Assembly (NCBI RefSeq): GCF_002160755.1
Contig: NZ_NFLE01000004.1
Span: 1-64,000 of the forward strand
Length of the DNA: 64,000 nucleotides
Origin: Lachnoclostridium sp. An14
GTDB lineage: Bacteria; Bacillota; Clostridia; Lachnospirales; Lachnospiraceae
Direction of reading: 5' to 3'
Positions within the stretch are counted from its first letter, which is position 1; each line of letters opens with the position of its first letter. The notes below the pieces were generated by a model. That model saw only the letters and a program-made list of their open reading frames with translations. It had not been told where the DNA came from and did no database searches. Positions 17,362-26,349 of this stretch are shown here, piece after piece. The translations under genes were made by a program, and so were the position numbers.

Positions 17362-18108
17362 GTGGCGGAAATAACGGAAACGACAGAGAAAAAAAAAGAA
17401 CCCCCCATCATCCGGGTGAAGAATCTTTACAAGGTGTACCGGGTGGGGGAGTCAAAGGTATTTGCCTTAAACGGAGTGGATTTTTCCTTAAACCGGGGGG
17501 AATTCTGCGCCGTGGTCGGCCCGTCCGGCTCCGGAAAATCCACCCTGTTAAATATGATGGCTGGTCTGGAAAAGCCCTCCAAGGGAGAAATCATCATCGC
17601 CGGCACCCACATCGAGCGGATGACGGAGAAGGAGCTGGTCACCTTCCGGCGGGAGAACGTGGGCTTTATTTTCCAGTCCTACAACCTGTTAAAGACCATG
17701 AACGCGGTGGAGAATGTGGCTCTCCCCCTGTCCTTTCGCGGCATTCCCAAAAAGATTCGCCTGGAAAAGGCCAGGAAATACCTGAAATTAGTGGGGCTGG
17801 AAAAGCAGATGAACCACATGGCAAACGAGATGTCCGGCGGACAGCAGCAGCGGGTGGGCATCGCCAGGGCGCTGGTGGTAAATCCCAGGATCATTTTCGC
17901 GGACGAGCCCACGGGAAACCTGGACTCCAAGACCACAAAGGAGGTCCTAAAGCTCATGCGCCGGATCGTCAGGGAGCAGAAGCAGACCCTGATCATGGTC
18001 ACCCATGACAACTATCTGGCGGGGTTCGCGGACAAGCAAATCCACATTGTGGACGGGAAAATACTGAAAATCGAGGAGCAGCATCATGAGGATGAGGAGG
18101 AACTGTAA
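17362..18108 (+). CDS. ABC transporter ATP-binding protein (MacB/LolD class)
   Basis: This 248-residue ATPase has Walker A GPSGSGKST (53-61), the signature MSGGQQQR, Walker B IIFADEPTGNLD and the switch His in MVTHD. It belongs to the family that powers FtsX-type permeases (LolCDE, MacAB, bacteriocin and lipoprotein export) rather than importers. I start at GTG because AGGAGG is 7 nt upstream; the ATG at 17329 lies within the predicted -10. It is the first gene of a four-gene operon with an exported protein, the permease and a secreted repeat protein. Confidence 0.88.
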   Translation: MAEITETTEKKKEPPIIRVKNLYKVYRVGESKVFALNGVDFSLNRGEFCAVVGPSGSGKSTLLNMMAGLEKPSKGEIIIAGTHIERMTEKELVTFRRENVGFIFQSYNLLKTMNAVENVALPLSFRGIPKKIRLEKARKYLKLVGLEKQMNHMANEMSGGQQQRVGIARALVVNPRIIFADEPTGNLDSKTTKEVLKLMRRIVREQKQTLIMVTHDNYLAGFADKQIHIVDGKILKIEEQHHEDEEEL

Positions 18109-19944
18109 GTGAAAAAGTGGAAACGATGGATGATCGGCTGTATGGCCGGGCTGGCGGCGCTGGGGAGCGTGCCGGTCACGGGCGCCAGGGAAACCTGGGC
18201 GGCCTATAAAAATATGAATGACAACGAGTTTATCTCCGTGGAGAAGATCACCGCCGCCAAGACGGGAAAAACGGCCAATATCACCTTCAAATTTACCAAT
18301 ACCAGCGACTACGACCTGGAGAACGTGAAGATCGGTTTTTCCGACTACGACGTGGATTTTCTGGACGACAGCGAGACCCTGGAGAGCAATTTCCAGTTCC
18401 CCTTCGAGATCACCAAGGGGATGTTTGAAGAAGAAAACATGAAAAAGCTGGGCACGGTGAAGGCGGGAAAGTCCAAAAACGTCACCCTTTCCGCCAAGGT
18501 GCGCCGGGATATTGAGGAAGGGTACTACTGTTTCCCCGTCAAGGCCTTCGGAGACAATTTTGATATGACGGACGAATACGTCAATATCTGGGTCAGCGTG
18601 GCCACCAGCTCTGACGAGGACGATGACGAGGATACGGGAGATCTGGATATGGTGCTGGGAGAGGGGCAGAACACGCCGGACGGCACCTACCCCAACGTGA
18701 TGAATTTTGCTGTCAACATGAGAAACGCCAGCACCTTCACCGCCTACGATGTGGTGGTGAGCCTGGAGATGAGCGAGGACGATACCAAATACCCCTTCGA
18801 GATCAACGATGGCAACTATGACCGGCGGTTTGAGAAGGTGGAGGCCGGGGAGACGGTGCAGCTGGGCTACAGCATGGCGATCCGGGAGGACACCTACAGC
18901 GGCTATTATCCCATCAAGGCCATCATCCAGTACCGGGACAATTCCACCCACACCGGGGACTATTTAAAGATCGAGCGCACCTTCTACGTGCGCATCCACA
19001 ATAAAGACAAGGAGGACGATCTGGGAGATTTCAACGAAAACGACAGAACCCAGGCCAGACTCATTGTAGACAGCTTTGAGACGATTCCGGCGGATATTAT
19101 CGCGGGGCAGGAGTTTGAGCTGGTGCTGCGGATGAAGAACGCTTCCTCCGACATTCCCGCCAGCAATATCCTGTTTTCCCTGGAGTCGGAGAAGGTGTCG
19201 GACAGCGCCGTGTTTACCACGGAGAGCGGTTCCTCCTCCTTTACGGTGAACCGGATGGGCGCCGGGGAGGTGACGGAGCTGCGGATTATGATGAAATCCA
19301 GGGCCGGCGTGGACCAGCGCTCCTACGCCCTGACCATCAATGAGACCTACGACAGCCCGGAGTTTAAAAACGCCACCAATAAGGTGGTGGTGGACATCCC
19401 CGTGCGGCAGATTCCCAGGCTCAGCACCGGCACCATCGACGTGATGCCGGACAGCATCACCGTGGGCTCCGAGAGCAACGTCATGTTCCCCATCAACAAC
19501 ACCGGCCGTGTCACCCTCTACAATGTAAACGCCAAGTTTGAGGGCGACTCCATCGTCACCACGGAGAGCTACGTGGGAAACATCAAGCCGGGAGAGACGG
19601 GAAACGTGGATGCCATGGTAAAGGGCGCCGCTCCCACCATGGACGATGGAAAAATCAAGATCACCGTGTCCTACGAGGATGAGGACGGGGTGGTTTCCAC
19701 CATGGAAAAGGAGATGACCCTCTTTGTCACGGAGGAGGTGCCCATGGATTTTGACTCCATCGACGTGGGAAACATGGTGGAGGTAGAGCCGGAGCAGGGC
19801 TTTTTCGCCCGCCATAAGGTGGCAGTGATCGCCGCGGCCGTATTGGCGGCCGGCGGCATCGCGGGCTTTACGGTGTGGAGAAAACAGAGGCGCAAAAAGA
19901 GACTGCAGGCAGAGGCGGAGGAGATAGACGATGAGATTTCTTGA
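18109..19944 (+). CDS. Exported CARDB/COG1361-like protein with C-terminal anchor
   Basis: This 611-residue protein starts at GTG directly after the ATPase stop codon. It has a basic N-terminus and signal helix (about 5-30), then several Ig-like modules of the type seen in COG1361 S-layer-associated proteins (repeated V-x-F-x-N-x-S-x-x-L/P-A phrases near 55, 205, 345 and 460). A transmembrane helix (about 571-590) and a very basic KQRRKKR stop-transfer end follow. It probably stands outside the membrane and works with the permease, as MacA-like adaptors do, although it is not homologous to MacA. Substrate unknown. It overlaps the permease by 14 bp. Confidence 0.75.
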   Translation: MKKWKRWMIGCMAGLAALGSVPVTGARETWAAYKNMNDNEFISVEKITAAKTGKTANITFKFTNTSDYDLENVKIGFSDYDVDFLDDSETLESNFQFPFEITKGMFEEENMKKLGTVKAGKSKNVTLSAKVRRDIEEGYYCFPVKAFGDNFDMTDEYVNIWVSVATSSDEDDDEDTGDLDMVLGEGQNTPDGTYPNVMNFAVNMRNASTFTAYDVVVSLEMSEDDTKYPFEINDGNYDRRFEKVEAGETVQLGYSMAIREDTYSGYYPIKAIIQYRDNSTHTGDYLKIERTFYVRIHNKDKEDDLGDFNENDRTQARLIVDSFETIPADIIAGQEFELVLRMKNASSDIPASNILFSLESEKVSDSAVFTTESGSSSFTVNRMGAGEVTELRIMMKSRAGVDQRSYALTINETYDSPEFKNATNKVVVDIPVRQIPRLSTGTIDVMPDSITVGSESNVMFPINNTGRVTLYNVNAKFEGDSIVTTESYVGNIKPGETGNVDAMVKGAAPTMDDGKIKITVSYEDEDGVVSTMEKEMTLFVTEEVPMDFDSIDVGNMVEVEPEQGFFARHKVAVIAAAVLAAGGIAGFTVWRKQRRKKRLQAEAEEIDDEIS

Positions 19945-21295
19945 CCTTCTGGTCATGAGCGTCAATAATTTGAGGCGCAGAAAGCTGCGGACGGCGCTGA
20001 CGGTCCTGGGAGTGATCGTGGGCACGGCCTCCATCGTGGTGATGATGTCCCTGGGAATCGGCATGAGCGAGATGCAGATGGAGATCCTGGAATCCTACGG
20101 GAGTATGACGGCCATCAATGTGTACAGCGATGCCTACTACCAGCAGGACGGCAGTTCCGATCCCAACTATATGACGGACGATGTCATCGAGCAGTTTAGA
20201 CGGCTGGGGCACGTGACCGGGGTGTCTCCTCTGCTGAACTACTCTGTGATGATGCGCCAAGGGCAGTATACCGCCTCTTACGTGAACCTGATCGGGGTTA
20301 CCAGGGACTATATGGAACAGATCAGCGTGGGAGAGGGGACGTATCCCAAGATGGACGGCAGCGAGGTGGAGCTGCTGTTTGGAAACATGGTAATCCAGAA
20401 CTTTTCCAATGGAAAGCGGGGCGGCAGCTACTATGAGACGGGAGAGCTGCCGGATGTGGATCTCATGGGACAGCCCATTTTCGTGGTTTACGACATGGAT
20501 GCCTATTACCAGTCCATGAACGGCGGAACCAATGCCGACGGCACGTCGGTGAAACCGCCGAAGAAGTATCTGGTTCCCGTGGCGGGAATCGTGGAGGGCG
20601 GCCCCACGGACTACAATATGTACAGCTGGGATGTGTACACTGACTTAGAGGCTTTAAAGACGCAGTTGAGAAAGGTGTTTAAGAAGAATCCCATCCCCGG
20701 ACAGCCCACCAACAAAAAGGGAAAGCCCTACAACTACTTCATATACAGCAGCGCCGTGGTCTACGTGGACGAGATCGACAACGTAAAGGATGTGCAGACC
20801 GTCATCAGCGACATGGGATTCCAGGCCAGCAGCAACTCCGAGTGGATGGAACAGAGCAAAAAACAGTCCCAGATCACCCAGATGGTCCTGGGAGGCATCG
20901 GGGCGGTGTCCCTGTTCGTGGCGGCCATCGGCATCGCCAACACCATGATGATGTCCATTTACGAGAGGACGAAGGAGATCGGCGTCATGAAGGTGCTGGG
21001 CTGCGATATGGGAAATATCCGCAATATGTTTCTCATGGAATCCGGTTTTATTGGCCTCATGGGAGGCATGGTGGGGCTGATCCTGAGCTACAGCCTGTCC
21101 TACGTCATGAACCATTTGCCGGCGGTGAGCCAGGTGATGGGAATGATGGGGACGGAGGGAAACATTTCCCGGATCCCTCTGTGGCTGGCGGGGATGGCCC
21201 TGGTGTTTGCCATTGTGGTGGGCATGGTGGCCGGTTTCTTCCCGGCGGTGCGGGCCATGAAATTAAGCCCCCTGGCGGCGATCCGGAATGAGTAG
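19931..21295 (+). CDS. FtsX/MacB-type ABC permease
   Basis: This 454-residue permease has an N-terminal helix (LRTALTVLGVIVGTASIVVMMS), a large extracellular MacB-PCD-like domain (about 45-310) and three C-terminal helices with the FtsX signature SIYERTKEIGVMKVLGCDMGNI. The fold predicts mechanotransmission export or extraction rather than import. Coupling to the upstream gene by a 14-bp overlap argues that all three proteins form one machine. Confidence 0.87.
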   Translation: MRFLDLLVMSVNNLRRRKLRTALTVLGVIVGTASIVVMMSLGIGMSEMQMEILESYGSMTAINVYSDAYYQQDGSSDPNYMTDDVIEQFRRLGHVTGVSPLLNYSVMMRQGQYTASYVNLIGVTRDYMEQISVGEGTYPKMDGSEVELLFGNMVIQNFSNGKRGGSYYETGELPDVDLMGQPIFVVYDMDAYYQSMNGGTNADGTSVKPPKKYLVPVAGIVEGGPTDYNMYSWDVYTDLEALKTQLRKVFKKNPIPGQPTNKKGKPYNYFIYSSAVVYVDEIDNVKDVQTVISDMGFQASSNSEWMEQSKKQSQITQMVLGGIGAVSLFVAAIGIANTMMMSIYERTKEIGVMKVLGCDMGNIRNMFLMESGFIGLMGGMVGLILSYSLSYVMNHLPAVSQVMGMMGTEGNISRIPLWLAGMALVFAIVVGMVAGFFPAVRAMKLSPLAAIRNE

Positions 21296-21327
21296 GACGT
21301 TTTGAGGATGGAGAAAGAAGGTTTGAC

Positions 21328-22041
21328 ATGAGCAGAATGGGAAAAATGCGGGGAATCGCCCTGGCGGGGGCGGCTCTTTTGGGAGCGGTGCTGTGTCCGG
21401 AACCGGCTCTGGCCAGGATGGCCGGGGCGATGGACGGAAGCTACTGGTGGGTGAACGCCGTGGGAGAATGGGGCTACTGCGCCGGTGGAGAAAACGTCCG
21501 GGAAGGCTGGTACTGGATCGACGGAAATCACGACGGCACGGCGGAGTGCTACCTCTTTGGAGGAGATTTCGGCTATGAGCTGATCGCGGGAGGGACGACG
21601 CCGGACGGCTGGGAGGTGAACGAGGACGGCCAGTGGACCGTGGACGGGGTGGTACAGACCCGGCCGTCGGAGGAGCTGGAGGCCAAGTACATTTCCTGGT
21701 ACGGCTACGACTACGGGCAGGCGTCCCCCATATACGGGGCGCTGGAGAACGGGGAGAGAAACCTGGTCCCCCTCATCGACGGAGGACAGCCGTCGGACAA
21801 GAGCGCCGGAGCTTATGACCTGGATTCCGGCCGTCTGGGCTGGACCGCGGACGGAAACCGGTATCTCCTCAGAAACGGCACCATCTACCGCGGGGAATGG
21901 GTCTGGATCGGCGGGGCCTGCTACTATTTTGACGACAGCGGCCTGCTGGCGAGAAACACGGTCACCCCGGACGGCTGGGAGGTGAACGAGGACGGCCAGT
22001 GGATCGTGGACGGGGCGGTACAGACCCGGGAGACGGAGTAG
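21328..22041 (+). CDS. Secreted cell-wall-binding-repeat-like protein
   Basis: This 237-residue protein has a signal peptide ending near PEPALA (about residue 30) and aromatic-rich repeats of the choline/glucan-binding style: GSYWWVNAVGEWGYC, GWYWIDGNHDGT and YYFDDSG. The phrase TPDGWEVNEDGQW occurs twice (about 91 and 211). Such repeats bind cell-wall glycans in other Firmicutes. It is the last gene behind the ABC exporter and may be a client or an accessory. Confidence 0.7.
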   Translation: MSRMGKMRGIALAGAALLGAVLCPEPALARMAGAMDGSYWWVNAVGEWGYCAGGENVREGWYWIDGNHDGTAECYLFGGDFGYELIAGGTTPDGWEVNEDGQWTVDGVVQTRPSEELEAKYISWYGYDYGQASPIYGALENGERNLVPLIDGGQPSDKSAGAYDLDSGRLGWTADGNRYLLRNGTIYRGEWVWIGGACYYFDDSGLLARNTVTPDGWEVNEDGQWIVDGAVQTRETE

Positions 22042-22075
22042 GACGGAGGCCGAAAGGATGTCTTAAGAAAAATAC

Positions 22076-22104
22076 TTGCAATTTTTCCCGCTTTCGGCTA
22101 AGAT
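22076..22104 (+). promoter_or_regulatory. Promoter of the purO-purH operon
   Basis: TTGCAA (22076-22081) and TAAGAT (22099-22104) are separated by 17 bp, immediately upstream of the ZTP aptamer. Confidence 0.7.
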
Positions 22105-22221
22105 AAGGTCAGGACGTGCGACTGACGGATCAGTGGGGAACCACAGGGAGCACGTGGAAGCAGAATTGTCGACCGTCTGGGCAGCACTATGGAAGGACCA
22201 TAGGCTGTCCGGGCGGTTTTT
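22105..22221 (+). promoter_or_regulatory. ZTP/ZMP riboswitch (pfl motif) with terminator
   Basis: The aptamer has the pfl-motif landmarks: GGACGTGCGACTGACGGAT, then GGGAACCACAGGGAGCACGT, and the 3' core GACCGTCTGGGCA (22171-22183). The 3' core also forms the 5' arm of an intrinsic terminator (22173-22185 with 22204-22216, then five T). ZMP binding should therefore block termination and allow expression. The downstream genes make and consume AICAR ribotide intermediates, which fits. A second perfect hairpin (22209-22246) reuses the terminator's 3' arm. Confidence 0.92.
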
Positions 22222-22304
22222 GTGTTCTTGGCACAAAACCGCCCGGCGGGACGCGCGCTCTGCCAGCCATTTCACCACTCACACAAGAACCAGGAGGAAG
22301 ATTC

Positions 22305-23018
22305 ATGGAAATCGTATCAATGGAGCAGGAACTGAAGTCAAATGCCTATCCGGGACGGGGAATCGTGATCGGAAAGACCGGCGACGGGAAAAAGGCGGTG
22401 ACCGCCTATTTTATCATGGGACGGAGCGAGAACAGCCGCAACCGGGTATTCGTGGAGGACGGCGAGGGCATCCGCACCCAGGCCTTCGACCCGGCCAAGC
22501 TGACGGATCCCAGCCTGATCATCTATGCCCCGGTGCGGGTGCTGGGAAACAAGACCATTGTGACAAACGGAGACCAGACCGACACCATTTATGAGGGAAT
22601 GGACCGCCAGCTCACCTTTGAGCAGTCCCTTCGGAGCCGGGAGTTTGAGCCGGACGGCCCCAACTACACTCCCAGGATCTCCGGAATCCTGCACATCGAA
22701 AACGGCAGATACAACTACGCCATGTCCATCTTAAAGAGCAACAACGGGGATCCGAATAGCTGCTGCCGGTTCACCTACGCCTACGAGAACCCGGCAAACG
22801 GCGAGGGACGGTTCATCCACACCTATATGCACGACGGAAATCCCCTGCCCAGCTTTGAGGGCGAGCCGAAACGGGTGGAGATCGCAGGAGACATCGACAG
22901 CTTTACCGCCCTTCTGTGGGAGAGCTTAAACGAGGAGAACAAGGTATCCCTCTTTGTCCGCTACATCGACATCGAGACGGGAGCCTATGAGACCAGGATT
23001 GTGAATAAGAATCAGTGA
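22305..23018 (+). CDS. purO: IMP cyclohydrolase, archaeal PurO type
   Basis: This 237-residue protein of the PurO-like IMP cyclohydrolase family closes the purine ring (FAICAR to IMP). Family-like segments are SNAYPGRGIVIGKT near the N-terminus, TAYFIMGRSENSRNR and DPSLIIYAPVR. In most bacteria this activity is the N-terminal half of PurH; here it is a separate, unrelated protein beside a transformylase-only gene. The start is fixed by AGGAGGA 7-8 nt before the ATG. It lies 83 bp behind the riboswitch terminator and 14 bp before purH. Confidence 0.87.
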   Translation: MEIVSMEQELKSNAYPGRGIVIGKTGDGKKAVTAYFIMGRSENSRNRVFVEDGEGIRTQAFDPAKLTDPSLIIYAPVRVLGNKTIVTNGDQTDTIYEGMDRQLTFEQSLRSREFEPDGPNYTPRISGILHIENGRYNYAMSILKSNNGDPNSCCRFTYAYENPANGEGRFIHTYMHDGNPLPSFEGEPKRVEIAGDIDSFTALLWESLNEENKVSLFVRYIDIETGAYETRIVNKNQ

Positions 23019-23032
23019 GGAGGAGTTCAATT

Positions 23033-24211
23033 ATGAAGGAATTGGAATTAAAGTACGGCTGCAACCCCAATCAGAAACCTTCCAGGATCTACATGGAGGG
23101 AGAGGGAGAACTTCCCATCCAGGTACTCAGCGGAAGACCGGGCTACATCAATTTCCTGGACGCCTTCAACGGCTGGCAGCTGGTGAAGGAGCTGAAAGAG
23201 GCCACCGGACTTCCGGCCGCCACCTCCTTTAAGCACGTGTCTCCGGCGGGAGCGGCTGTGGGCCTGCCCTTAGATGACACCCTGCGCAAAATCTACTGGG
23301 TGGACGATATGGGAGAGCTTTCTCCCCTGGCCAGCGCCTACGCCCGCGCCAGAGGAGCGGATCGGATGTCCTCCTTCGGGGATTTCATCGCCCTCTCCGA
23401 CGTCTGCGACGCGGACACCGCAAAGCTCATCAAGAGAGAGGTGTCTGACGGCGTCATCGCTCCCGGCTACGAGCCGGAGGCCCTGGAGATCCTGCGCTCC
23501 AAGAAAAACGGCAACTACAACGTGATCCAGATCGACTCGGCCTACCGCCCCGATCCCATCGAGCGCAAGCAGGTCTTTGGCATCACCTTCGAGCAAGGCA
23601 GAAATGAGCTGGCCATCAACCGGGAGCTGCTCTCCAACGTGGTGACGGAGAACAAGGACATCCCGGATTCCGCCAAAATCGACCTGATGATCGCCCTGAT
23701 CACCTTAAAATACACCCAGTCCAACTCCGTCTGCTACGTAAAGGGCGGCCAGGCCATCGGCATCGGCGCCGGACAGCAGTCCCGGGTGCACTGCACCAGG
23801 CTGGCGGGCCAGAAGGCAGACAACTGGTTCCTGCGCCAGGCGCCCCAGGTGCTGAACCTTCAGTTTGTGGACGGCATCAAGCGGGCTGACCGGGACAACG
23901 CCATCGACGTCTACATCGGCGAGGAGTACATGGACGTGCTGGCGGACGGCCGCTGGGAGCAGACGTTTAAGGTGAAACCGCCTGTGTTTACCAGGGAGGA
24001 GAAACGGGCATGGCTGGATCAGATGACCGGCGTGGCCCTGGGCTCTGACGCCTTCTTCCCCTTCGGGGACAACATCGACCGGGCCTACAAGAGCGGTGTG
24101 AAGTACATCGCCGAGCCGGGCGGCTCCGTGCGGGACGACAACGTGATCGAGACTTGCAACCAGTACGGGATGGCCATGGCGTTTACGGGAATCCGCCTGT
24201 TCCATCACTAA
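23033..24211 (+). CDS. purH: AICAR formyltransferase (stand-alone PurH transformylase domain)
   Basis: This 392-residue enzyme transfers a formyl group from 10-formyl-THF to AICAR ribotide (ZMP), the ligand of the upstream riboswitch. It corresponds to the C-terminal AICARFT half of ordinary PurH: the motifs TSFKHVSPAGAAVG, SDVCDADTAKLIKREVSDGVIAPG and IGIGAGQQSRVHCTRLAG are present and no cyclohydrolase domain precedes them. The start is the ATG behind GAGGAGG. With PurO it completes the last two steps of IMP synthesis. Confidence 0.93.
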   Translation: MKELELKYGCNPNQKPSRIYMEGEGELPIQVLSGRPGYINFLDAFNGWQLVKELKEATGLPAATSFKHVSPAGAAVGLPLDDTLRKIYWVDDMGELSPLASAYARARGADRMSSFGDFIALSDVCDADTAKLIKREVSDGVIAPGYEPEALEILRSKKNGNYNVIQIDSAYRPDPIERKQVFGITFEQGRNELAINRELLSNVVTENKDIPDSAKIDLMIALITLKYTQSNSVCYVKGGQAIGIGAGQQSRVHCTRLAGQKADNWFLRQAPQVLNLQFVDGIKRADRDNAIDVYIGEEYMDVLADGRWEQTFKVKPPVFTREEKRAWLDQMTGVALGSDAFFPFGDNIDRAYKSGVKYIAEPGGSVRDDNVIETCNQYGMAMAFTGIRLFHH

Positions 24212-24283
24212 GGGGAAACGGGGCGGGAGACGGACGCTTTGGGGTGTCCGTGGACGGCGCTGTGTATATTAAGAAGAATTAAG

Positions 24284-24323
24284 ACAAGGGAGGGATGCCT
24301 CATGAGAGGCCCCTCCCTTGTTT
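24284..24323. terminator. Bidirectional terminator between purH and the MFS gene
   Basis: ACAAGGGAGGG (24284-24294) pairs with CCCTCCCTTGT (24311-24321), followed by TT and further T. It separates two convergent transcripts. Confidence 0.8.
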
Positions 24324-24324
24324 C

Positions 24325-25551
24325 CTATGACAGGAAAGCCTCTGACGGATGCGCGCGGCGCACCAGCAAAACGGCGCCGGTGAGAAACAGGATGGCGGCA
24401 CCGGAGAGGAAAAACCAGGAGGAGACGCCCAGCGCCTCGGCGATGGGGCTGCTAAAGAGCAGGCCTACTGGCATGGTGACGGAGGAGATCAGGGTCAGCA
24501 TGGAGAAGGCGCGGCCCATTTTCTCCGGCTCCACTGTCTCCTGGATATAGGCGGTGAGAGGGATAGAATGGACGTTTCCAAAGGCCCCCAGCCCTACGCA
24601 GACAGCGGCAAACAGAAGCCAGCCGGAAAAAGTGGGCGGCAGCATTCCGCCTAGGGCGGACATGAGACCGATACCGGCCAGGCCCAGGTAGGAGGCGCGC
24701 AGTTTCCGTTTCACTGTCATAACGCTGGAAAAGAGCAGAGAGGATAAAAGCATCCCCACGGCGAAGGACAGTTCCACGGCACTTCCGTGCATGGCTGACA
24801 GGCAGAAATAGCTGCTGGTCATAAGGGGATAAAAGGAGGAGAGGGGTGCGTAGAAAAACATACACAGTGCCTCCGCGATCACCAGGAAGAACAATTCCCG
24901 GTCCTTCCGGAATACTTCCAGGCCCTCCCGCACCTGGGCGGTTATGGGAAGGGGGCGCTCCTCCTTCTTTTTCAGCTCCGGCACCGGCACCACCGCCAGC
25001 ATGGCACTGGCAAACACCGCCCCGGCCACGTCGCTTAAGAGGACTGCGGACAGGGGAAGGGCCGCGTAGAGGGCGGCGCCGATGACTGGCCCTAAGAGGA
25101 AAGAGCCGGCGTTTAAAAGCTGCATCCAACCATTGGTTTTTACCAGTTGGTCGGCTGGGGCCAGCTGGGGGATGATGGACTGGATGGCTGGCTGCTGGAA
25201 GGTATTTCCGGCTCCTCTGGCCCCCAGCATCAGGAGCACGGTCCACGCCGGCAGGTCAAAGAAGGCCAGGCAAAGGGCGTAAGCCGCCGCCATGAGGCCC
25301 ATGGCCATATCGGAGACGATGCAGACCCACTTCCGGTTCAGCCGGTCGGCGGCGACTCCCGCCAGAGGGCTGAAAAGGCTCATGGGCAGATAGGCCACCA
25401 AACCAGAAAGTCCCAGCATGAAGGGGGAGGAGGTCTGTTCCGCCAGCCACCAGATCAAGGCAAACTGGACGCCGTGACTGCCCAGCATGGAGACGGCCTG
25501 TCCCAATGCCACCATAAAAAATTTCAGTTTCCAATTTTGTTTCTCAAACAT
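24325..25551 (-). CDS. Mef-like MFS efflux transporter
   Basis: This 408-residue major-facilitator protein has about 12 hydrophobic helices. The N-terminal NWKLKFFMVALGQAVSMLGS and the DRLNRKW motif between helices 2 and 3 resemble the Mef/EntS group of drug exporters. Substrate specificity, for example macrolides, is inference. A weak RBS (GAAAGGATC) precedes the ATG at 25551. The likely original control region, a promoter, a tiny ORF and a terminator at 26478-26766 on the same strand, is now separated by an IS200-type element and a dispersed repeat. Confidence 0.85.
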   Translation of the reverse strand: MFEKQNWKLKFFMVALGQAVSMLGSHGVQFALIWWLAEQTSSPFMLGLSGLVAYLPMSLFSPLAGVAADRLNRKWVCIVSDMAMGLMAAAYALCLAFFDLPAWTVLLMLGARGAGNTFQQPAIQSIIPQLAPADQLVKTNGWMQLLNAGSFLLGPVIGAALYAALPLSAVLLSDVAGAVFASAMLAVVPVPELKKKEERPLPITAQVREGLEVFRKDRELFFLVIAEALCMFFYAPLSSFYPLMTSSYFCLSAMHGSAVELSFAVGMLLSSLLFSSVMTVKRKLRASYLGLAGIGLMSALGGMLPPTFSGWLLFAAVCVGLGAFGNVHSIPLTAYIQETVEPEKMGRAFSMLTLISSVTMPVGLLFSSPIAEALGVSSWFFLSGAAILFLTGAVLLVRRAHPSEAFLS

Positions 25552-25604
25552 AGTTCTGATCCTTTCTACTGCTGTTTTTGCTCAAATTCCAACTATGGAG
25601 ACAA

Positions 25605-25667
25605 TAAAAAAGTGTGCGCCTCCTTGCGGAGCATTTTTATTTAACGGGAAACGCAGTTTCCTGTTAA
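25605..25667 (-). repeat. Dispersed modular intergenic repeat, copy B
   Basis: Read on the minus strand it gives TTAACAGGAAACTGCG, then TTTCCCGTTAA, CTCCGCAAGGAG, GCGCACAC and six T, collinear with copy A on the plus strand at 11583. It lies directly beside the right end of the IS200-type element. Confidence 0.75.
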
Positions 25668-25693
25668 GTCAAGACCACCGGCTTAGCCGGTGG

Positions 25694-25878
25694 CTTGCAC
25701 TGCCCCTATAAGGGGCTTTTACCTGCCTGCGCCCGGAAGGCGCACTGACGGTCTGCCTACTGCACCACATTCTCAGCTGGCCCTTAAGGGCCTTTCTCAG
25801 TGCTCCCTTCCTCCGGCGCAGCCCCATATGGGGCTTGCTGGTTTGCTTTGACTTCCTACTACCACTCCAAGTGGTTTA
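25694..25878 (-). other. Array of short hairpins 3' of tnpA
   Basis: Five compact palindromes follow each other at 25702-25716, 25729-25743, 25779-25792, 25821-25834 and 25861-25875, with arms of 5-7 bp and loops of 0-5 nt. They differ in sequence, so this is not a tandem repeat or CRISPR. They may form a structured 3' RNA of the element, or protect the mRNA. Function unknown. Confidence 0.6.
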
Positions 25879-26349
25879 TTTCTTGTGTTTCCTTACCGGC
25901 TCTCCCGTAAACGGGTCTATGTACTCTACTATCGACATCTGGTCATATTCTAGATCTTCTTTCAGCTGATTTTGGATATACGCCTTTATCGCTGACACAT
26001 TCTTTCCCACTGTATCTACGAAATACCCACGGCACCAGAAATGTCGATTCCCATACTTATATTTCAAATTTGCGTGTTTTTCGAAGATCATTAGGCTCGA
26101 TTTCCCTTTCAAATACCCTACGATTTCTGATACTGAGTATTTGGGGGGAATCCTTACCAGCATATGCACATGATCTGGCATACACTCTGCCTCTATGATC
26201 TCTATTCCTTTCCTTCTGCATAACGTTCCCAGTATCTGCCCTACATCTGCTCGAATTTCTTTATATATTACCTGTCTACGATATTTCGGTGCAAATACAA
26301 TGTGATACTTGCATTCCCATTTTGTATGCGCTAAACTATTTTTGTCCAT
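25876..26349 (-). CDS. tnpA: IS200-type Y1 transposase
   Basis: This 157-residue single-strand transposase has the HUH motif as His-Val-His in MPDHVHMLVRIPP and the catalytic Tyr in the C-terminal helix around AIKAYIQNQLKED. The opening TKWECKYHIVFAPKYRR is typical of IS200 TnpA. AGGAGG lies 7 nt upstream of the ATG. The reading frame is intact, so the element may be active. Confidence 0.95.
   Translation of the reverse strand: MDKNSLAHTKWECKYHIVFAPKYRRQVIYKEIRADVGQILGTLCRRKGIEIIEAECMPDHVHMLVRIPPKYSVSEIVGYLKGKSSLMIFEKHANLKYKYGNRHFWCRGYFVDTVGKNVSAIKAYIQNQLKEDLEYDQMSIVEYIDPFTGEPVRKHKK

Noticed and set aside
22209-22246. Strong hairpin read as a second intrinsic terminator
   Set aside because: It is not followed by a T-run; the functional terminator of the ZTP riboswitch ends at 22221. 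I kept the hairpin only as an observation.
25675-25875. Possible CRISPR array
   Set aside because: The palindromes differ from one another and are unevenly spaced; there is no repeated unit.
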